A DNA stretch of 64,000 nucleotides. It comes from Atlantibacter sp032062175 (GTDB taxonomy: Bacteria > Pseudomonadota > Gammaproteobacteria > Enterobacterales > Enterobacteriaceae). The position numbers were made by a program, and so were the translations under genes. Of this stretch, positions 63,830 through 64,000 are shown one piece after another. The DNA is taken from positions 372,001 through 436,000 of the forward strand of contig NZ_DAMBQK010000001.1 of assembly GCF_032062175.1 (NCBI RefSeq). The letters run 5' to 3'. The stretch's first letter is position 1. Every line of letters begins with the position of its first letter. The notes beneath the pieces were generated by a model. That model saw only the letters and a list, made by a program, of their open reading frames with translations. It had not been told where the DNA came from and did no database searches.

Positions 63830-64000
63830 ATGACTCAATTGCCACAAGCCAAATACCGCCACGATTATCGTGCGCCGGATTATTTCATCAGCGACATCGA
63901 TTTAACCTTTGAGCTGGATGCGCAAAAAACGCGTGTTACGGCGATTAGCCAGGTGAATCGCCCGCAGGCGTCGGATGCGCCGCTGCGCCTCGATGGCGAA
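63830..64000 (+). CDS. pepN: Aminopeptidase N, 5' end (partial)
   Basis: The first 57 codons of PepN run off the right edge. The start MTQLPQAKYRHDYRAPDY matches E. coli PepN, followed by the conserved ISDIDLTFELDAQKT strand. PepN is the main broad-specificity M1 zinc aminopeptidase; its catalytic HEXXH lies beyond the window. An ATG twelve... codons in other frames upstream were not favoured; 63830 follows AAGGTT. Confidence 0.95.
   Translation, partial: MTQLPQAKYRHDYRAPDYFISDIDLTFELDAQKTRVTAISQVNRPQASDAPLRLDGE

Overview
This is a stretch of enterobacterial chromosome, syntenic with the macB-to-pepN segment of Escherichia coli K-12. Nearly every core protein is close to full length and shows the known family motifs. 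The genus cannot be fixed from the sequence alone. Absence of dmsABC between serS and ycaC, absence of ycaL between aroA and cmk, and a full-length ERIC repeat fit a member of the Enterobacteriaceae other than E. coli.

Layout. 1-3.6 kb: 3' end of macB, cspD, and clpS-clpA (Clp protease adaptor and unfoldase). 3.7-8.3 kb: an accessory insert between clpA and infA, where E. coli K-12 carries tRNA gene serW. It holds an InsA-type zinc-ribbon protein on the minus strand, a secreted 5'-nucleotidase, and an arylsulfotransferase-like beta-propeller protein without a signal peptide and with an apparent substitution of the catalytic histidine. 8.4-14.2 kb: infA, aat, cydC, cydD, trxB, all minus strand. 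14.2-22.7 kb: lrp (with an ERIC element in its leader region), ftsK, lolA, rarA, serS. 22.7-32 kb: ycaC, ycaD, the focA-pflB-pflA fermentation cluster, ycaO, ycaP. 32-37.6 kb: serC-aroA, cmk-rpsA, ihfB. 37.8-45 kb: ycaI-msbA-lpxK-ycaQ-ycaR-kdsB, in which msbA, lpxK and kdsB serve lipopolysaccharide synthesis. 45-54 kb: ycbJ, elyC, cmoM and the overlapping mukF-mukE-mukB condensin genes. 54-64 kb: ldtD and mepK (making and cutting 3-3 peptidoglycan crosslinks), gloC, aspC, ompF, asnS, pncB and the 5' end of pepN.

Most of the window is ordinary housekeeping DNA. The material worth a second look is the clpA-infA insert, above all the arylsulfotransferase-like protein, then the ERIC repeat and hairpin in front of lrp, the altered constriction-loop motif in OmpF, and the shortened, repeat-bearing FtsK linker. 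No tRNA, rRNA, CRISPR array, prophage or complete insertion sequence was seen. All homology statements rest on remembered family sequences and motifs, not on a database search.
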